In this document: positions 12,454-23,600 of the stretch, in pieces | Layout of the letters: every line of letters starts with the position of its first letter | Numbering within the stretch: position 1 is the stretch's first letter | Source of the DNA: Euglena gracilis | Taxonomy: Eukaryota > Euglenozoa > Euglenophyceae > Euglenales > Euglenaceae | NCBI GenBank assembly: GCA_900893395.1 | Contig: CAAHFI011465846.1 | Coordinates: forward strand, 1 to 63,506 | Reading direction: 5' to 3' | Length of the DNA: 63,506 bases | Notes under the pieces: model-generated | Database searches by the model: none | What the model was told of the DNA's origin: nothing | What the model saw: the letters and a program-made list of their open reading frames with translations, nothing else | Program-made: the position numbers and the translations under genes

Positions 12454-14474
12454 GTGCTGTGTTTTCCGCACGCCGGCCGCGGCGGAAATGGGGTCTCCGC
12501 GTCTGCGGTCCTTCGCAACAATCAGGCGAAGGGCGCCGGTGGTCGAGACGACCGAAAACGGCCGCGGCGACCGGTCGTTTTGCAGCCCGGAATGGGCCGA
12601 TCGGGCCAAAAATGACGTTTTCTGGGCGTTCGTCATTTTCGTGCGTTTTTGCGCCTCCCGGGCGGTAAGTGCTGTGTTTTCCGCACGCCGGCCGCGGCGG
12701 AAATGGGGTCTCCGCGTCTGCGGTCCTTCGCAACAATCAGGCGAAGGGCGCCGGTGGTCGAGACGACCGAAAACGGCCGCGGCGACCGGTCGTTTTGCAG
12801 CCCGGAATGGGCCGATCGGGCCAAAAATGACGTTTTCTGGGCGTTCGTCATTTTCGTGCGTTTTTGCGCCTCCCGGGCGGTAAGTGCTGTGTTTTCCGCA
12901 CGCCGGCCGCGGCGGAAATGGGGTCTCCGCGTCTGCGGTCCTTCGCAACAATCAGGCGAAGGGCGCCGGTGGTCGAGACGACCGAAAACGGCCGCGGCGA
13001 CCGGTCGTTTTGCAGCCCGGAATGGGCCGATCGGGCCAAAAATGACGTTTTCTGGGCGTTCGTCATTTTCGTGCGTTTTTGCGCCTCCCGGGCGGTAAGT
13101 GCTGTGTTTTCCGCACGCCGGCCGCGGCGGAAATGGGGTCTCCGCGTCTGCGGTCCTTCGCAACAATCAGGCGAAGGGCGCCGGTGGTCGAGACGACCGA
13201 AAACGGCCGCGGCGACCGGTCGTTTTGCAGCCCGGAATGGGCCGATCGGCCAAAAATGACGTTTTCTGGGCGTTCGTCATTTTCGTGCGTTTTTGCGCCT
13301 CCCGGGCGGTAAGTGCTGTGTTTTCCGCACGCCGGCCGCGGCGGAAATGGGGTCTCCGCGTCTGCGGTCCTTCGCAACAATCAGGCGAAGGGCGCCGGTG
13401 GTCGAGACGACCGAAAACGGCCGCGGCGACCGGTCGTTTTGCAGCCCGGAATGGGCCGATCGGGCCAAAAATGACGTTTTCTGGGCGTTCGTCATTTTCG
13501 TGCGTTTTTGCGCCTCCCGGGCGGTAAGTGCTGTGTTTTCCGCACGCCGGCCGCGGCGGAAATGGGGTCTCCGCGTCTGCGGTCCTTCGCAACAATCAGG
13601 CGAAGGGCGCCGGTGGTCGAGACGACCGAAAACGGCCGCGGCGACCGGTCGTTTTGCAGCCCGGAATGGGCCGATCGGGCCAAAAATGACGTTTTCTGGG
13701 CGTTCGTCATTTTCGTGCGTTTTTGCGCCTCCCGGGCGGTAAGTGCTGTGTTTTCCGCACGCCGGCCGCGGCGGAAATGGGGTCTCCGCGTCTGCGGTCC
13801 TTCGCAACAATCAGGCGAAGGGCGCCGGTGGTCGAGACGACCGAAAACGGCCGCGGCGACCGGTCGTTTTGCAGCCCGGAATGGGCCGATCGGGCCAAAA
13901 ATGACGTTTTCTGGGCGTTCGTCATTTTCGTGCGTTTTTGCGCCTCCCGGGCGGTAAGTGCTGTGTTTTCCGCACGCCGGCCGCGGCGGAAATGGGGTCT
14001 CCGCGTCTGCGGTCCTTCGCAACAATCAGGCGAAGGGCGCCGGTGGTCGAGACGACCGAAAACGGCCGCGGCGACCGGTCGTTTTGCAGCCCGGAATGGG
14101 CCGATCGGGCCAAAAATGACGTTTTCTGGGCGTTCGTCATTTTCGTGCGTTTTTGCGCCTCCCGGGCGGTAAGTGCTGTGTTTTCCGCACGCCGGCCGCG
14201 GCGGAAATGGGGTCTCCGCGTCTGCGGTCCTTCGCAACAATCAGGCGAAGGGCGCCGGTGGTCGAGACGACCGAAAACGGCCGCGGCGACCGGTCGTTTT
14301 GCAGCCCGGAATGGGCCGATCGGGCCAAAAATGACGTTTTCTGGGCGTTCGTCATTTTCGTGCGTTTTTGCGCCTCCCGGGCGGTAAGTGCTGTGTTTTC
14401 CGCACGCCGGCCGCGGCGGAAATGGGGTCTCCGCGTCTGCGGTCCTTCGCAACAATCAGGCGAAGGGCGCCGGT

Positions 14475-14515
14475 GGTCGAGACGACCGAAAACGGCCGCG
14501 GCGACCGGTCGTTTT
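14475..14515. repeat. Two adjacent dyads and a 10-bp palindrome near the unit start
   Basis: GGTCG-AGA-CGACC (14,475-14,487) is a perfect 5-bp stem with a three-base loop. It is followed by AAAACGGCC (14,489-14,497) opposite GGTCGTTTT (14,507-14,515), which match at eight of nine positions with one G-T mismatch and a nine-base loop. Inside this lies CGACCGGTCG (14,502-14,511), a perfect 10-bp palindrome. All three are unchanged between the A and B consensus. The GC-rich loop (CCGCGGCG) is one of the three places where small deletions cluster in type A. Confidence 0.85.
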
Positions 14516-14633
14516 GCAGCCCGGAATGGGCCGATCGGGCCAAAAATGACGTTTTCTGGGCGTTCGTCATTTTCGTGCGTTTTTGCGCCTCCCGGGCGGT
14601 AAGTGCTGTGTTTTCCGCACGCCGGCCGCGGCG
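14493..14633 (+). repeat. 11-bp direct repeat within the unit
   Basis: CGGCCGCGGCG occurs twice per unit, at 14,493-14,503 and 14,623-14,633 in the reference copy, 130 bases apart. Flanks differ (AA before and ACC after the first; GC before and GAAA after the second). The first copy is a hot spot for one- or two-base loss in type A outside the cores, while the second is much more stable. This could be a relic of an internal duplication in the ancestral unit or convergence of GC-rich sequence. It could also serve as a misalignment point. Confidence 0.7.
14543..14573. repeat. 9-bp inverted repeat in the A/T-richer middle (dyad 3, type A only)
   Basis: AAAATGACG (unit positions 83-91) and CGTCATTTT (105-113) are perfect reverse complements with a 13-base loop. 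Each arm contains a TGACG/CGTCA core, which is the half-site recognised by many bZIP (CREB/ATF, TGA-type) proteins; binding here is untested. This is the longest perfect dyad in the A unit. Type B changes the left arm to AAACAGGCCG and the right arm to CGTCATTTA, so the dyad is lost there. The left arm is also the most indel-prone part of the A unit. Confidence 0.9.
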
Positions 14634-14637
14634 GAAA
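14612..14637. repeat. 7-bp inverted repeat around a GC palindrome (dyad 4)
   Basis: TTTCCGC (unit positions 152-158) and GCGGAAA (171-177) are perfect reverse complements around a 12-base GC loop that itself contains GCCGGC and CGGCCG palindromes. It is conserved between A and B, although B has an extra T on the left flank. Some B units shorten the loop by one base (CCGCCGCCGG for CCGCACGCCGG). Confidence 0.85.
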
Positions 14638-14658
14638 TGGGGTCTCCGCGTCTGCGGT

Positions 14659-14681
14659 CCTTCGCAACAATCAGGCGAAGG
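14659..14681. repeat. 7-bp inverted repeat spanning the unit junction (dyad 5)
   Basis: CCTTCGC and GCGAAGG are perfect reverse complements separated by the nine bases AACAATCAG. The dyad straddles the arbitrary unit boundary (positions 199-205 and 215-221) and overlaps the CENP-B-box-like 17-mer. In type B the left arm reads TCTTCGC, leaving six perfect pairs plus a G-T mismatch. It is present in nearly every unit but is removed by the internal deletions near 37,848 and 38,680. It could form a small cruciform or RNA hairpin; no function is shown by sequence alone. Confidence 0.85.
14660..14676 (+). promoter_or_regulatory. CENP-B-box-like 17-mer (once per unit, shown in the reference A unit)
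   Basis: The 17 bases CTTCGCAACAATCAGGC can be laid on the mammalian CENP-B box core NTTCGNNNNANNCGGGN. TTCG, the central A, the following C and the last two Gs agree, which is 8 of 9 fixed bases; the second base of CGGG is A here. The same 17 bases occur in type A and type B units across the window, although the base just upstream differs between the types. A by-chance match this good somewhere in a 215-bp unit on either strand is expected at roughly 5%, so the similarity is suggestive only. CENP-B binds such boxes in mammalian alpha satellite. Whether this host has a CENP-B-like (pogo transposase-derived) protein is unknown. Confidence 0.35.
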
Positions 14682-17600
14682 GCGCCGGTGGTCGAGACGA
14701 CCGAAAACGGCCGCGGCGACCGGTCGTTTTGCAGCCCGGAATGGGCCGATCGGGCCAAAAATGACGTTTTCTGGGCGTTCGTCATTTTCGTGCGTTTTTG
14801 CGCCTCCCGGGCGGTAAGTGCTGTGTTTTCCGCACGCCGGCCGCGGCGGAAATGGGGTCTCCGCGTCTGCGGTCCTTCGCAACAATCAGGCGAAGGGCGC
14901 CGGTGGTCGAGACGACCGAAAACGGCCGCGGCGACCGGTCGTTTTGCAGCCCGGAATGGGCCGATCGGGCCAAAAATGACGTTTTCTGGGCGTTCGTCAT
15001 TTTCGTGCGTTTTTGCGCCTCCCGGGCGGTAAGTGCTGTGTTTTCCGCACGCCGGCCGCGGCGGAAATGGGGTCTCCGCGTCTGCGGTCCTTCGCAACAA
15101 TCAGGCGAAGGGCGCCGGTGGTCGAGACGACCGAAAACGGCCGCGGCGACCGGTCGTTTTGCAGCCCGGAATGGGCCGATCGGGCCAAAAATGACGTTTT
15201 CTGGGCGTTCGTCATTTTCGTGCGTTTTTGCGCCTCCCGGGCGGTAAGTGCTGTGTTTTCCGCACGCCGGCCGCGGCGGAAATGGGGTCTCCGCGTCTGC
15301 GGTCCTTCGCAACAATCAGGCGAAGGGCGCCGGTGGTCGAGACGACCGAAAACGGCCGCGGCGACCGGTCGTTTTGCAGCCCGGAATGGGCCGATCGGGC
15401 CAAAAATGACGTTTTCTGGGCGTTCGTCATTTTCGTGCGTTTTTGCGCCTCCCGGGCGGTAAGTGCTGTGTTTTCCGCACGCCGGCCGCGGCGGAAATGG
15501 GGTCTCCGCGTCTGCGGTCCTTCGCAACAATCAGGCGAAGGGCGCCGGTGGTCGAGACGACCGAAAACGGCCGCGGCGACCGGTCGTTTTGCAGCCCGGA
15601 ATGGGCCGATCGGGCCAAAAATGACGTTTTCTGGGCGTTCGTCATTTTCGTGCGTTTTTGCGCCTCCCGGGCGGTAAGTGCTGTGTTTTCCGCACGCCGG
15701 CCGCGGCGGAAATGGGGTCTCCGCGTCTGCGGTCCTTCGCAACAATCAGGCGAAGGGCGCCGGTGGTCGAGACGACCGAAAACGGCCGCGGCGACCGGTC
15801 GTTTTGCAGCCCGGAATGGGCCGATCGGGCCAAAAATGACGTTTTCTGGGCGTTCGTCATTTTCGTGCGTTTTTGCGCCTCCCGGGCGGTAAGTGCTGTG
15901 TTTTCCGCACGCCGGCCGCGGCGGAAATGGGGTCTCCGCGTCTGCGGTCCTTCGCAACAATCAGGCGAAGGGCGCCGGTGGTCGAGACGACCGAAAACGG
16001 CCGCGGCGACCGGTCGTTTTGCAGCCCGGAATGGGCCGATCGGGCCAAAAATGACGTTTTCTGGGCGTTCGTCATTTTCGTGCGTTTTTGCGCCTCCCGG
16101 GCGGTAAGTGCTGTGTTTTCCGCACGCCGGCCGCGGCGGAAATGGGGTCTCCGCGTCTGCGGTCCTTCGCAACAATCAGGCGAAGGGCGCCGGTGGTCGA
16201 GACGACCGAAAACGGCCGCGGCGACCGGTCGTTTTGCAGCCCGGAATGGGCCGATCGGGCCAAAAATGACGTTTTCTGGGCGTTCGTCATTTTCGTGCGT
16301 TTTTGCGCCTCCCGGGCGGTAAGTGCTGTGTTTTCCGCACGCCGGCCGCGGCGGAAATGGGGTCTCCGCGTCTGCGGTCCTTCGCAACAATCAGGCGAAG
16401 GGCGCCGGTGGTCGAGACGACCGAAAACGGCCGCGGCGACCGGTCGTTTTGCAGCCCGGAATGGGCCGATCGGGCCAAAAATGACGTTTTCTGGGCGTTC
16501 GTCATTTTCGTGCGTTTTTGCGCCTCCCGGGCGGTAAGTGCTGTGTTTTCCGCACGCCGGCCGCGGCGGAAATGGGGTCTCCGCGTCTGCGGTCCTTCGC
16601 AACAATCAGGCGAAGGGCGCCGGTGGTCGAGACGACCGAAAACGGCCGCGGCGACCGGTCGTTTTGCAGCCCGGAATGGGCCGATCGGGCCAAAAATGAC
16701 GTTTTCTGGGCGTTCGTCATTTTCGTGCGTTTTTGCGCCTCCCGGGCGGTAAGTGCTGTGTTTTCCGCACGCCGGCCGCGGCGGAAATGGGGTCTCCGCG
16801 TCTGCGGTCCTTCGCAACAATCAGGCGAAGGGCGCCGGTGGTCGAGACGACCGAAAACGGCCGCGGCGACCGGTCGTTTTGCAGCCCGGAATGGGCCGAT
16901 CGGGCCAAAAATGACGTTTTCTGGGCGTTCGTCATTTTCGTGCGTTTTTGCGCCTCCCGGGCGGTAAGTGCTGTGTTTTCCGCACGCCGGCCGCGGCGGA
17001 AATGGGGTCTCCGCGTCTGCGGTCCTTCGCAACAATCAGGCGAAGGGCGCCGGTGGTCGAGACGACCGAAAACGGCCGCGGCGACCGGTCGTTTTGCAGC
17101 CCGGAATGGGCCGATCGGGCCAAAAATGACGTTTTCTGGGCGTTCGTCATTTTCGTGCGTTTTTGCGCCTCCCGGGCGGTAAGTGCTGTGTTTTCCGCAC
17201 GCCGGCCGCGGCGGAAATGGGGTCTCCGCGTCTGCGGTCCTTCGCAACAATCAGGCGAAGGGCGCCGGTGGTCGAGACGACCGAAAACGGCCGCGGCGAC
17301 CGGTCGTTTTGCAGCCCGGAATGGGCCGATCGGGCCAAAAATGACGTTTTCTGGGCGTTCGTCATTTTCGTGCGTTTTTGCGCCTCCCGGGCGGTAAGTG
17401 CTGTGTTTTCCGCACGCCGGCCGCGGCGGAAATGGGGTCTCCGCGTCTGCGGTCCTTCGCAACAATCAGGCGAAGGGCGCCGGTGGTCGAGACGACCGAA
17501 AACGGCCGCGGCGACCGGTCGTTTTGCAGCCCGGAATGGGCCGATCGGGCCAAAAATGACGTTTTCTGGGCGTTCGTCATTTTCGTGCGTTTTTGCGCCT

Positions 17601-20600
17601 CCCGGGCGGTAAGTGCTGTGTTTTCCGCACGCCGGCCGCGGCGGAAATGGGGTCTCCGCGTCTGCGGTCCTTCGCAACAATCAGGCGAAGGGCGCCGGTG
17701 GTCGAGACGACCGAAAACGGCCGCGGCGACCGGTCGTTTTGCAGCCCGGAATGGGCCGATCGGGCCAAAAATGACGTTTTCTGGGCGTTCGTCATTTTCG
17801 TGCGTTTTTGCGCCTCCCGGGCGGTAAGTGCTGTGTTTTCCGCACGCCGGCCGCGGCGGAAATGGGGTCTCCGCGTCTGCGGTCCTTCGCAACAATCAGG
17901 CGAAGGGCGCCGGTGGTCGAGACGACCGAAAACGGCCGCGGCGACCGGTCGTTTTGCAGCCCGGAATGGGCCGATCGGGCCAAAAATGACGTTTTCTGGG
18001 CGTTCGTCATTTTCGTGCGTTTTTGCGCCTCCCGGGCGGTAAGTGCTGTGTTTTCCGCACGCCGGCCGCGGCGGAAATGGGGTCTCCGCGTCTGCGGTCC
18101 TTCGCAACAATCAGGCGAAGGGCGCCGGTGGTCGAGACGACCGAAAACGGCCGCGGCGACCGGTCGTTTTGCAGCCCGGAATGGGCCGATCGGGCCAAAA
18201 ATGACGTTTTCTGGGCGTTCGTCATTTTCGTGCGTTTTTGCGCCTCCCGGGCGGTAAGTGCTGTGTTTTCCGCACGCCGGCCGCGGCGGAAATGGGGTCT
18301 CCGCGTCTGCGGTCCTTCGCAACAATCAGGCGAAGGGCGCCGGTGGTCGAGACGACCGAAAACGGCCGCGGCGACCGGTCGTTTTGCAGCCCGGAATGGG
18401 CCGATCGGGCCAAAAATGACGTTTTCTGGGCGTTCGTCATTTTCGTGCGTTTTTGCGCCTCCCGGGCGGTAAGTGCTGTGTTTTCCGCACGCCGGCCGCG
18501 GCGGAAATGGGGTCTCCGCGTCTGCGGTCCTTCGCAACAATCAGGCGAAGGGCGCCGGTGGTCGAGACGACCGAAAACGGCCGCGGCGACCGGTCGTTTT
18601 GCAGCCCGGAATGGGCCGATCGGCCAAAAATGACGTTTTCTGGGCGTTCGTCATTTTCGTGCGTTTTTGCGCCTCCCGGGCGGTAAGTGCTGTGTTTTCC
18701 GCACGCCGGCCGCGGCGGAAATGGGGTCTCCGCGTCTGCGGTCCTTCGCAACAATCAGGCGAAGGGCGCCGGTGGTCGAGACGACCGAAAACGGCCGCGG
18801 CGACCGGTCGTTTTGCAGCCCGGAATGGGCCGATCGGGCCAAAAATGACGTTTTCTGGGCGTTCGTCATTTTCGTGCGTTTTTGCGCCTCCCGGGCGGTA
18901 AGTGCTGTGTTTTCCGCACGCCGGCCGCGGCGGAAATGGGGTCTCCGCGTCTGCGGTCCTTCGCAACAATCAGGCGAAGGGCGCCGGTGGTCGAGACGAC
19001 CGAAAACGGCCGCGGCGACCGGTCGTTTTGCAGCCCGGAATGGGCCGATCGGGCCAAAAATGACGTTTTCTGGGCGTTCGTCATTTTCGTGCGTTTTTGC
19101 GCCTCCCGGGCGGTAAGTGCTGTGTTTTCCGCACGCCGGCCGCGGCGGAAATGGGGTCTCCGCGTCTGCGGTCCTTCGCAACAATCAGGCGAAGGGCGCC
19201 GGTGGTCGAGACGACCGAAAACGGCCGCGGCGACCGGTCGTTTTGCAGCCCGGAATGGGCCGATCGGGCCAAAAATGACGTTTTCTGGGCGTTCGTCATT
19301 TTCGTGCGTTTTTGCGCCTCCCGGGCGGTAAGTGCTGTGTTTTCCGCACGCCGGCCGCGGCGGAAATGGGGTCTCCGCGTCTGCGGTCCTTCGCAACAAT
19401 CAGGCGAAGGGCGCCGGTGGTCGAGACGACCGAAAACGGCCGCGGCGACCGGTCGTTTTGCAGCCCGGAATGGGCCGATCGGCCAAAAATGACGTTTTCT
19501 GGGCGTTCGTCATTTTCGTGCGTTTTTGCGCCTCCCGGGCGGTAAGTGCTGTGTTTTCCGCACGCCGGCCGCGGCGGAAATGGGGTCTCCGCGTCTGCGG
19601 TCCTTCGCAACAATCAGGCGAAGGGCGCCGGTGGTCGAGACGACCGAAAACGGCCGCGGCGACCGGTCGTTTTGCAGCCCGGAATGGGCCGATCGGGCCA
19701 AAAATGACGTTTTCTGGGCGTTCGTCATTTTCGTGCGTTTTTGCGCCTCCCGGGCGGTAAGTGCTGTGTTTTCCGCACGCCGGCCGCGGCGGAAATGGGG
19801 TCTCCGCGTCTGCGGTCCTTCGCAACAATCAGGCGAAGGGCGCCGGTGGTCGAGACGACCGAAAACGGCCGCGGCGACCGGTCGTTTTGCAGCCCGGAAT
19901 GGGCCGATCGGGCCAAAAATGACGTTTTCTGGGCGTTCGTCATTTTCGTGCGTTTTTGCGCCTCCCGGGCGGTAAGTGCTGTGTTTTCCGCACGCCGGCC
20001 GCGGCGGAAATGGGGTCTCCGCGTCTGCGGTCCTTCGCAACAATCAGGCGAAGGGCGCCGGTGGTCGAGACGACCGAAAACGGCCGCGGCGACCGGTCGT
20101 TTTGCAGCCCGGAATGGGCCGATCGGGCCAAAAATGACGTTTTCTGGGCGTTCGTCATTTTCGTGCGTTTTTGCGCCTCCCGGGCGGTAAGTGCTGTGTT
20201 TTCCGCACGCCGGCCGCGGCGGAAATGGGGTCTCCGCGTCTGCGGTCCTTCGCAACAATCAGGCGAAGGGCGCCGGTGGTCGAGACGACCGAAAACGGCC
20301 GCGGCGACCGGTCGTTTTGCAGCCCGGAATGGGCCGATCGGGCCAAAAATGACGTTTTCTGGGCGTTCGTCATTTTCGTGCGTTTTTGCGCCTCCCGGGC
20401 GGTAAGTGCTGTGTTTTCCGCACGCCGGCCGCGGCGGAAATGGGGTCTCCGCGTCTGCGGTCCTTCGCAACAATCAGGCGAAGGGCGCCGGTGGTCGAGA
20501 CGACCGAAAACGGCCGCGGCGACCGGTCGTTTTGCAGCCCGGAATGGGCCGATCGGGCCAAAAATGACGTTTTCTGGGCGTTCGTCATTTTCGTGCGTTT

Positions 20601-23600
20601 TTGCGCCTCCCGGGCGGTAAGTGCTGTGTTTTCCGCACGCCGGCCGCGGCGGAAATGGGGTCTCCGCGTCTGCGGTCCTTCGCAACAATCAGGCGAAGGG
20701 CGCCGGTGGTCGAGACGACCGAAAACGGCCGCGGCGACCGGTCGTTTTGCAGCCCGGAATGGGCCGATCGGGCCAAAAATGACGTTTTCTGGGCGTTCGT
20801 CATTTTCGTGCGTTTTTGCGCCTCCCGGGCGGTAAGTGCTGTGTTTTCCGCACGCCGGCCGCGGCGGAAATGGGGTCTCCGCGTCTGCGGTCCTTCGCAA
20901 CAATCAGGCGAAGGGCGCCGGTGGTCGAGACGACCGAAAACGGCCGCGGCGACCGGTCGTTTTGCAGCCCGGAATGGGCCGATCGGGCCAAAAATGACGT
21001 TTTCTGGGCGTTCGTCATTTTCGTGCGTTTTTGCGCCTCCCGGGCGGTAAGTGCTGTGTTTTCCGCACGCCGGCCGCGGCGGAAATGGGGTCTCCGCGTC
21101 TGCGGTCCTTCGCAACAATCAGGCGAAGGGCGCCGGTGGTCGAGACGACCGAAAACGGCCGCGGCGACCGGTCGTTTTGCAGCCCGGAATGGGCCGATCG
21201 GGCCAAAAATGACGTTTTCTGGGCGTTCGTCATTTTCGTGCGTTTTTGCGCCTCCCGGGCGGTAAGTGCTGTGTTTTCCGCACGCCGGCCGCGGCGGAAA
21301 TGGGGTCTCCGCGTCTGCGGTCCTTCGCAACAATCAGGCGAAGGGCGCCGGTGGTCGAGACGACCGAAAACGGCCGCGGCGACCGGTCGTTTTGCAGCCC
21401 GGAATGGGCCGATCGGGCCAAAAATGACGTTTTCTGGGCGTTCGTCATTTTCGTGCGTTTTTGCGCCTCCCGGGCGGTAAGTGCTGTGTTTTCCGCACGC
21501 CGGCCGCGGCGGAAATGGGGTCTCCGCGTCTGCGGTCCTTCGCAACAATCAGGCGAAGGGCGCCGGTGGTCGAGACGACCGAAAACGGCCGCGGCGACCG
21601 GTCGTTTTGCAGCCCGGAATGGGCCGATCGGGCCAAAAATGACGTTTTCTGGGCGTTCGTCATTTTCGTGCGTTTTTGCGCCTCCCGGGCGGTAAGTGCT
21701 GTGTTTTCCGCACGCCGGCCGCGGCGGAAATGGGGTCTCCGCGTCTGCGGTCCTTCGCAACAATCAGGCGAAGGGCGCCGGTGGTCGAGACGACCGAAAA
21801 CGGCCGCGGCGACCGGTCGTTTTGCAGCCCGGAATGGGCCGATCGGGCCAAAAATGACGTTTTCTGGGCGTTCGTCATTTTCGTGCGTTTTTGCGCCTCC
21901 CGGGCGGTAAGTGCTGTGTTTTCCGCACGCCGGCCGCGGCGGAAATGGGGTCTCCGCGTCTGCGGTCCTTCGCAACAATCAGGCGAAGGGCGCCGGTGGT
22001 CGAGACGACCGAAAACGGCCGCGGCGACCGGTCGTTTTGCAGCCCGGAATGGGCCGATCGGGCCAAAAATGACGTTTTCTGGGCGTTCGTCATTTTCGTG
22101 CGTTTTTGCGCCTCCCGGGCGGTAAGTGCTGTGTTTTCCGCACGCCGGCCGCGGCGGAAATGGGGTCTCCGCGTCTGCGGTCCTTCGCAACAATCAGGCG
22201 AAGGGCGCCGGTGGTCGAGACGACCGAAAACGGCCGCGGCGACCGGTCGTTTTGCAGCCCGGAATGGGCCGATCGGGCCAAAAATGACGTTTTCTGGGCG
22301 TTCGTCATTTTCGTGCGTTTTTGCGCCTCCCGGGCGGTAAGTGCTGTGTTTTCCGCACGCCGGCCGCGGCGGAAATGGGGTCTCCGCGTCTGCGGTCCTT
22401 CGCAACAATCAGGCGAAGGGCGCCGGTGGTCGAGACGACCGAAAACGGCCGCGGCGACCGGTCGTTTTGCAGCCCGGAATGGGCCGATCGGGCCAAAAAT
22501 GACGTTTTCTGGGCGTTCGTCATTTTCGTGCGTTTTTGCGCCTCCCGGGCGGTAAGTGCTGTGTTTTCCGCACGCCGGCCGCGGCGGAAATGGGGTCTCC
22601 GCGTCTGCGGTCCTTCGCAACAATCAGGCGAAGGGCGCCGGTGGTCGAGACGACCGAAAACGGCCGCGGCGACCGGTCGTTTTGCCCCGGAATGGGCCGA
22701 TCGGGCCAAAAATGACGTTTTCTGGGCGTTCGTCATTTTCGTGCGTTTTTGCGCCTCCCGGGCGGTAAGTGCTGTGTTTTCCGCACGCCGGCCGCGGCGG
22801 AAATGGGGTCTCCGCGTCTGCGGTCCTTCGCAACAATCAGGCGAAGGGCGCCGGTGGTCGAGACGACCGAAAACGGCCGCGGCGACCGGTCGTTTTGCAG
22901 CCCGGAATGGGCCGATCGGGCCAAAAATGACGTTTTCTGGGCGTTCGTCATTTTCGTGCGTTTTTGCGCCTCCCGGGCGGTAAGTGCTGTGTTTTCCGCA
23001 CGCCGGCCGCGGCGGAAATGGGGTCTCCGCGTCTGCGGTCCTTCGCAACAATCAGGCGAAGGGCGCCGGTGGTCGAGACGACCGAAAACGGCCGCGGCGA
23101 CCGGTCGTTTTGCAGCCCGGAATGGGCCGATCGGGCCAAAAATGACGTTTTCTGGGCGTTCGTCATTTTCGTGCGTTTTTGCGCCTCCCGGGCGGTAAGT
23201 GCTGTGTTTTCCGCACGCCGGCCGCGGCGGAAATGGGGTCTCCGCGTCTGCGGTCCTTCGCAACAATCAGGCGAAGGGCGCCGGTGGTCGAGACGACCGA
23301 AAACGGCCGCGGCGACCGGTCGTTTTGCAGCCCGGAATGGGCCGATCGGGCCAAAAATGACGTTTTCTGGGCGTTCGTCATTTTCGTGCGTTTTTGCGCC
23401 TCCCGGGCGGTAAGTGCTGTGTTTTCCGCACGCCGGCCGCGGCGGAAATGGGGTCTCCGCGTCTGCGGTCCTTCGCAACAATCAGGCGAAGGGCGCCGGT
23501 GGTCGAGACGACCGAAAACGGCCGCGGCGACCGGTCGTTTTGCAGCCCGGAATGGGCCGATCGGGCCAAAAATGACGTTTTCTGGGCGTTCGTCATTTTC

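Larger units (their letters stand above)
14461..14675 (+). repeat. Representative type A consensus unit
   Basis: This copy lies in the invariant core and matches its neighbours base for base, so it serves as the reference for unit positions 1-215. It begins with CGAAGGGCGCCGG and ends with CAACAATCAGG. Positions 1-80 are GC-rich. Positions 82-125 are an A/T-richer stretch containing A5, several T4 and one T5 runs. Positions 126-200 are GC-rich again. Landmark palindromes are GGCGCC near position 6, CCGCGG near 37, ACCGGT at 44, CGATCG at 72 and CCCGGG at 131. No A/B-box pair, TATA-like promoter or coding signal stands out. Confidence 0.95.

Noticed and set aside
14528-14563. G-quadruplex from GGG runs
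   Set aside because: Only three GGG runs occur across about 35 bases here and the spacing is long; the unit lacks four close G-runs on either strand.
14673-14698. Polymerase III internal promoter (tRNA- or SINE-like boxes)
   Set aside because: AGGCGAAGGG and GGTCGAGAC loosely resemble A and B boxes, but each has mismatches and they lie only about 17 bases apart, too close for a working pair. No tRNA fold is visible.
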